Shown: in pieces, positions 30,828 to 34,491 of the stretch
How the letters are laid out: every line of letters begins with the position of its first letter
How positions within the stretch are numbered: position 1 is the stretch's first letter
Source: Planctomycetales bacterium
GTDB taxonomy: Bacteria > Planctomycetota > Planctomycetia > Isosphaerales > Isosphaeraceae
Reading direction: 5' to 3'
Length of the DNA: 34,491 nucleotides
Assembly: GCA_027452145.1 (NCBI GenBank)
Contig: DAIDHB010000184.1
Location: 1 to 34,491 of the forward strand
Made by a program: the position numbers and the translations under genes
Notes under the pieces: generated by a model
What the model was told of the DNA's origin: nothing
Database searches by the model: none
The model's input: only the letters and a program-made list of their open reading frames with translations

Positions 30828-32498
30828 ATGCCGTTCGCCGTTGAGTACATCCTGTCCTTCGCACGACCGCGCCACGTCCTGTCACTGGCTGCCCTGATGG
30901 CGGCCTTCTGGCCGGGCCTCGCCGTGGCGCAGGCGCCCGCGCCAGCGCCCGCCGTCACCACCCATTCGGATGGCTTGCATGGATATATTCACTACCGCAC
31001 AAAAGCCAGCCCCGACCGGTCGCAATACAACGCCGGGATCGGGTTCTACTCGGCCGTATGGGCGCTGATCGACCAGCCGCTGGCGGGTTTCCAGATCGGC
31101 CTGCCGGGCTGCTGGATCCTGCCCGATAACTCGGACAACAAGGATCGGCCGCTGGCCCCGGTGGGCACACTGGCCCGCAAGTGGAAGGAGCGCGGGCCTA
31201 CCTGGAGCAGTGTCTTCCAGACCGTGGAGGGTGGGCTGGGCTACTGGGCGGGCAACCATTTCCGCTACGGCTGGCCGAAGTTCAGCATGAACGCGACGCC
31301 CCAGTGCTACGACTACGAGATCGGCTCGCCGGGTTGGTCGTTCTTCTACGACAACAACGCCCTGCCCGACAACCGCCTGGGGATCGCGCAGCTCAGCAAC
31401 CGCCTCCTCATCCCTCCGGACGGACTGACGTTCCACGACGCCCACGACGGCCAGTTCCTGGGCTACGCCTGGCTGGCGCTGCCGTTCACGGCCCCGACCT
31501 CCGGGGATCCGCCGACCGGCGACCAGAGCTGGACCTGCTTCCTGGGCGCCGACAACTTCAAGGGCCCGATCGCCTTCTACGTACCGCAGACCTGGAGCAA
31601 GATCGGCGCCCTCTTCCACGAGCCGTTCCTGCACGGACGGGGGCTCGATGCCCGTCCCGGTGTGGTGGGCGGCGGCGCGATCGAGATCAACACGGTGCCT
31701 CGCCTCGAGGCCCGCGACGCCAAAGGCACGGTCTACTCCCGGATCCCCCGGCTGCACTTCCCGGTCGATGACGCGGGCAAGGCGGTCCTGGTGCAGGACG
31801 TGACCTATTTCTCCCGATCGGCGCTGTATGATGCGATCAAGCGCTGGCGCGACGAGGGCGTGCCGTGCACGGGCTCGTTCGATCCCGCTGGTGCCTGGAA
31901 GCCCGCCCTGACCACAGGCCCCACGCGCTACGACCAGGGCGGCAAACCGATCACGGGCGTCGAGGCGATCTGCTCGACCCGGGTCTTCCCTGGCAACCGA
32001 TGGGGCATGGAATGGTCCCAAAGCGCGATCGCCCGCGCGGGGGATTTCCCCGAATACTTCCGGCACGATGGCGACAGGCGCATCCCCATCCCTCGCGGTG
32101 AGGTGCCCCCCGAGACCGGCCTGTCCACCGGTTCCTTCCGCACGGCGAAGAAGGGAGCCGCCTACATCACGCCCACCACCGCCGCGTGGAAAACCCCCGG
32201 GCCGGCGACCGCGACCACGACCGTCACCCTGGTCGACGGATCCCGGGTCACCTACGCCTGGTATCGCTTCATCGATCAACCGGTGTTCCAGCAATATCAC
32301 TGGGACGAGGCGACGAGGGAGCGCCTCCAGAAGCTGGTCGCCGCGATCCACGCGCGCTGGACCATCGATCGCGACTACATGCCGCCGCCCACCGCCGGCT
32401 CGCTGGTCCGGCTGGACCCGGCCCTGATCGTGACCCCGCCGGCCGGGATGGAGACCGGCTATGTCCCCATCGTCGTGGGCCAGCGCCCGGGCGAATGA
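30828..32498 (+). CDS. Secreted protein of unknown function (556 aa)
   Basis: A 556-residue protein with a signal peptide (VLSLAALMAAFWPGLAVAQA) then a Pro/Ala linker. The mature part is rich in Trp, Tyr, Gly and Pro (PGCWILPDNSDNKDRPLAPV, GYWAGNHFRYGWPKF, YDYEIGSPGWSFFYDNNALP), typical of a secreted beta-rich protein. Later segments include GDQSWTCFLGADNFKGPIAF, VLVQDVTYFSRSALYDAIKR and TYAWYRFIDQPVFQQYHWDE. I do not recognise a named domain. It lies 160 bases after the acetylesterase gene on the same strand, but a hairpin repeat separates them. The nearest GGAG to the ATG is about 13 bases away, so the start is less certain. Confidence 0.7.
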   Translation: MPFAVEYILSFARPRHVLSLAALMAAFWPGLAVAQAPAPAPAVTTHSDGLHGYIHYRTKASPDRSQYNAGIGFYSAVWALIDQPLAGFQIGLPGCWILPDNSDNKDRPLAPVGTLARKWKERGPTWSSVFQTVEGGLGYWAGNHFRYGWPKFSMNATPQCYDYEIGSPGWSFFYDNNALPDNRLGIAQLSNRLLIPPDGLTFHDAHDGQFLGYAWLALPFTAPTSGDPPTGDQSWTCFLGADNFKGPIAFYVPQTWSKIGALFHEPFLHGRGLDARPGVVGGGAIEINTVPRLEARDAKGTVYSRIPRLHFPVDDAGKAVLVQDVTYFSRSALYDAIKRWRDEGVPCTGSFDPAGAWKPALTTGPTRYDQGGKPITGVEAICSTRVFPGNRWGMEWSQSAIARAGDFPEYFRHDGDRRIPIPRGEVPPETGLSTGSFRTAKKGAAYITPTTAAWKTPGPATATTTVTLVDGSRVTYAWYRFIDQPVFQQYHWDEATRERLQKLVAAIHARWTIDRDYMPPPTAGSLVRLDPALIVTPPAGMETGYVPIVVGQRPGE

Positions 32499-32614
32499 CG
32501 GAACCAGCGAGCGAGCCCCACGCGGCCGAAGCCGACCGGCCCACTCCAGTGCCGGAGACTCGATCCGCGAGCTTCCGGATCGCCCGCAGAATCGACCCGC
32601 TTATCATCGTGATG

Positions 32615-32836
32615 TTATTGCATGTTATTTCTGATCATGTGCGACTGCCGGAACGCCCCGACGTCGTCGCCGCTCCCGGGTTCCGCCGCCTGCGTCCCGG
32701 GTTCACCGGCCTGCGACGACTGCCGAGCGAACGGGTCGTGTGGCTCGGTTGTCCAGTAACGCATGATGTAGGTATTCGACGAGTGGCAGCCCGTCATTGA
32801 GATGAGCAACAGGCCACAGAGAATGCGCAGCTTCAT
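32615..32836 (-). CDS. Small lipoprotein
   Basis: A 73-residue protein with a type II (lipoprotein) signal: MKLRILCGLLLISMTGCHSS, a basic start, a leucine-rich core and the lipobox SMTGC with Cys17 as the acylated residue. The remaining 56 residues are polar (NTYIMRYWTTEPHDPFARQS, then QAGEPGTQAAEPGSGDD) with no domain. GGGAGGT lies 6-7 bases before the ATG, a strong site. Such short lipoproteins are often structural or accessory; no role is evident. It converges on the secreted-protein gene at 30828-32498. Confidence 0.7.
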   Translation of the reverse strand: MKLRILCGLLLISMTGCHSSNTYIMRYWTTEPHDPFARQSSQAGEPGTQAAEPGSGDDVGAFRQSHMIRNNMQ

Positions 32837-33493
32837 GGCGACCTCCCTTCGCCTGGACCGATCGGCAGGGCCTCACTCCTCGGCCCGATCTACATCGGCA
32901 TGACGATCGCGGAAGATGGAGCAAATCTGCCGACGGGGCAGACCTTGTCGGTCGGTGCACGCGGGCGTGCTCGCTGCCGCGTCGCCTGGCTTTCCCGCAG
33001 AACCGACCAGCCCCCGCCCGATCCTCAACGGATCGGCCGGCCGAAACCCCCGCACCTGTCGCAACCCGGCCTCCCGGCGTCGCCCGGTCCGGCCCGCGAT
33101 CGGCCCGGGCGATCGGCGGCCGGGACCGGATGGGGTCGACGAATTGGGGGACTCCAGGTGCGCGGGTCGGGCCCGCTTCGCGTCACCCGTTCGGCCGTCG
33201 GGTCAGGATGATGTCCCGGGCCGGATGCGGCCGGCGGCGGCGCGGGATCGGATGGGCGGGTCAGATCGGCCAGCCGGCACGTCTGGCAACTGTCGATTCG
33301 GGTTCCGACCCCTTGATTCGGTTCCGACCCCTTTGCCTCCTCCGGGTCCCGACCCCTTTGCGTCCTCCGGTGTTTGGCCGAGCCAGTCGGTGTTCGGCGA
33401 GAAGTGTCGATATTTGAGTACGAAACCGCGAACCGGCAGGACCATTTCGTTCGCTACGGGTGCCTTTTTCAAAAATATTTTTATTCTCGACTC

Positions 33494-33522
33494 TTGACAG
33501 GCTTCTGCCGACAAGAGAAGAT
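33494..33522 (+). promoter_or_regulatory. Possible promoter with overlapping palindrome
   Basis: A perfect -35 hexamer TTGACA (33494-33499) is followed after 17 bases by GAAGAT (33517-33522), a weak -10. CTCTTG (33491-33496) and CAAGAG (33512-33517) form an inverted repeat straddling the element, so a regulator could bind there. An A/T-rich stretch lies just upstream and could act as an UP element. Confidence 0.4.
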
Positions 33523-33572
33523 GCAAGTCAAGCTGCCCGTTCGCGAGGGACGGGTAAAATTGGGTTATGACG

Positions 33573-33609
33573 GCCCCGTCGTGCGATCGCTTGCACGAGC
33601 GGGGCTTTT
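33573..33609 (+). terminator. Probable intrinsic terminator
   Basis: GCCCCGTCGTGC and GCACGAGCGGGGC pair through an 8-base loop with one bulged base, followed by four T residues. The stem is strong but the T tract is short. It lies about 75 bases past the possible promoter at 33494-33522 and 210 bases before the beta-helix gene. Confidence 0.5.
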
Positions 33610-33822
33610 CGTTGCGCGTGGTGAGCGACGTTGCGAGTGCCCTGGCAACCCGGCTCCTCCTCGGTATGAAGGCGCCGGCCCCCAGCCTCCCCCTACCAGA
33701 CGAAGGCCGACGAGGCGACCCGGTCGGTCGTGGCTCGCTGGTCCTGCCCCAGGATTTCGCTCCTACCCACCGCGGCCGAAAAGCTCCCCTCACTCTGAAC
33801 CATCAGATGGGAGCCACCGACC

Positions 33823-34491
33823 ATGTCGCGCACCTTCTCTCGCCCGTTTTCCCGCGTCCTGTCCGCCCGGACCTCCCGGCACGATCGGAAACCAGCGGCC
33901 CTGCGGCGCACCCGCCGGTCGTGGACACCGGAGGGCCTGGAGGACCGGTTGCTGCTCGCCGCCACGCTCTACACGGTCAACCTGCCGACCGACGCCGGCC
34001 CGACATCGGCGGGCCAGGGCACCGACGCCTACACGGGCGACCTGCGATATGTCATCAACCAGGCCGACAACAACGCGAACCCCAGCGGCAGCGTGATCCA
34101 GTTCGACCCGACGGTCTTCGCCACGCCGCGGACCATCACCCTGTCTCCGAGCCTCGGCTCTTTGAACCTCTACGAGACCGCGGGGCCAGAAGTCGTCAAT
34201 GGTCCCGGCGCGAGCCTGCTGAGGGTCAGCGGCGGCAACGCCGTCGGAGTCTTCCAGGTCACCAGCGGGGTGACGGCCACGCTGGCGCACCTGACGATCT
34301 CGGATGGCAGGGCCACCTATGGCGGCGGCATCTACAACGCCGGCAAGCTAAACGTCTCCGACTCCACCCTCGGCCACAACTCGGCCTCCACCTACGGCGG
34401 CGGCATCTTCAACTACTACGCCAGCACGCTAAACGTCTCCGACTCCACCCTCGACCACAACTCGGCCTCCTACTACGGCGGCGGCATCTAC
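33823..34491 (+). CDS. Beta-helix repeat surface protein, N-terminal part
   Basis: The gene starts at 33823 (GGGAG about 9 bases upstream) and runs off the window in frame after 223 codons. The first 45 residues are arginine-rich and end in EGLEDRLLLAA, the planctomycete surface-protein leader motif. Then comes YTVNLPTDAGPTSAGQGTDA and GDLRYVINQAD, the start seen in right-handed beta-helix or polymorphic outer-membrane (Pmp-like) proteins, followed by repeats such as SDGRATYGGGIYNAGKLNVS and SDSTLGHNSASTYGGGIFN. The repeats LNVSDSTLxHNSASxYGGGI are nearly identical at DNA level near the edge, so more copies are expected downstream. It is probably a large secreted or surface protein used in attachment or matrix. 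Confidence 0.85.
   Translation, partial: MSRTFSRPFSRVLSARTSRHDRKPAALRRTRRSWTPEGLEDRLLLAATLYTVNLPTDAGPTSAGQGTDAYTGDLRYVINQADNNANPSGSVIQFDPTVFATPRTITLSPSLGSLNLYETAGPEVVNGPGASLLRVSGGNAVGVFQVTSGVTATLAHLTISDGRATYGGGIYNAGKLNVSDSTLGHNSASTYGGGIFNYYASTLNVSDSTLDHNSASYYGGGIY

Larger units (their letters stand above)
32837..33822. other. Long intergenic region with short repeats
   Basis: This gap of nearly 1 kb has no gene I can support. At 33301-33369 the phrase GGT(T/C)CCGACCCCTTTG occurs three times, 19 and 25 bases apart. From 33461 to 33490 is an A/T-rich island (CCTTTTTCAAAAATATTTTT). A possible promoter and terminator pair occupies 33494-33609. A long minus-strand frame across 33203-33793 has no ribosome site or family features and is rejected. 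Confidence 0.5.

Noticed and set aside
29090..30961. Minus-strand open frame of about 620 codons opposite the acetylesterase gene
   Set aside because: The plus strand has the GQSNMQ and other esterase blocks; the minus frame also reads through the palindromic repeat.
33203..33793. Minus-strand frame of 196 codons in the long intergenic gap
   Set aside because: No ribosome-binding site or domain, and it runs through the short CCGACCCCTT repeats and the candidate terminator.

Overview
The window looks like high-GC chromosomal DNA from a planctomycete, most likely of the Isosphaeraceae or a close relative. The evidence is the set of families present: a paired PSD1/cytochrome-type protein and DUF1501 protein, a DUF1559 pseudopilin-like protein, DUF4058, an ECF sigma factor beside a Ser/Thr kinase with a DFH motif, Tat-exported enzymes, and proteins starting with an arginine-rich leader plus an LE-x-R-x-LL-type motif. 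The genus is inferred from families, not from a marker gene.

Layout. 1-141: the end of an IS630-type insertion sequence that has cut an MFS drug-efflux gene (131-682, minus) after about its fifth membrane helix. 926-3482: a Tat-exported hydroxypyruvate-isomerase-like TIM-barrel protein and a secreted repeat protein. 3483-4430: a scrambled patch with short direct repeats, two small conserved genes, and a stray 117-bp piece of a second isomerase-like gene that replaces the 3' end of one of them. 4537-9916 (minus): a Tat-signalled DegT-type aminotransferase, then a two-gene operon of PSD1/cytochrome-like protein and DUF1501 protein. 10120-10890: DUF4058.

11141-13672 is a compact acyl-chain operon: ketoacyl-ACP synthase, ACP and an LpxL-like acyltransferase. 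A tandem array of 39-bp hairpin units follows, then a membrane-anchored dual-specificity-phosphatase-like protein and two tandem paralogous membrane proteins (13906-16656). CsrA (16699-16890), a small membrane protein and a TetR regulator follow on the minus strand. The TetR gene lies just downstream of a coupled operon (20597 to 18321) of an ICMT/NnrU-like membrane methyltransferase, an extended SDR of thioester-reductase type, and a 54-residue coiled-coil protein too short for ordinary gene calling.

20926-25621 (minus) is a signalling block: an exported repeat protein overlapping an ECF sigma factor by ATGA, then a large Ser/Thr kinase with C-terminal TPRs. Upstream of this block is a near-consensus sigma70 promoter followed about 90 nt later by a strong intrinsic terminator, which I read as a small RNA or a transcription attenuator (25815-25958). 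A divergent 100-residue protein shares the same leader motif. The right part holds small membrane and secreted proteins, a DUF1559 protein, a sialate O-acetylesterase-like enzyme, an unrecognised secreted protein, a small lipoprotein, and the start of a beta-helix repeat adhesin-like protein running off the window.

At least four families of short palindromic or inverted repeats are scattered between genes: GGGTGGGTGAAACCCACC hairpins, GTCGGGCA-agac-TGCCCGAC hairpins, CACGAAA-type nested inverted repeats, and CTACGTCCCCTTTTCG/AAAAGGGGAC repeats. No rRNA, convincing tRNA, CRISPR array or replication origin was seen.
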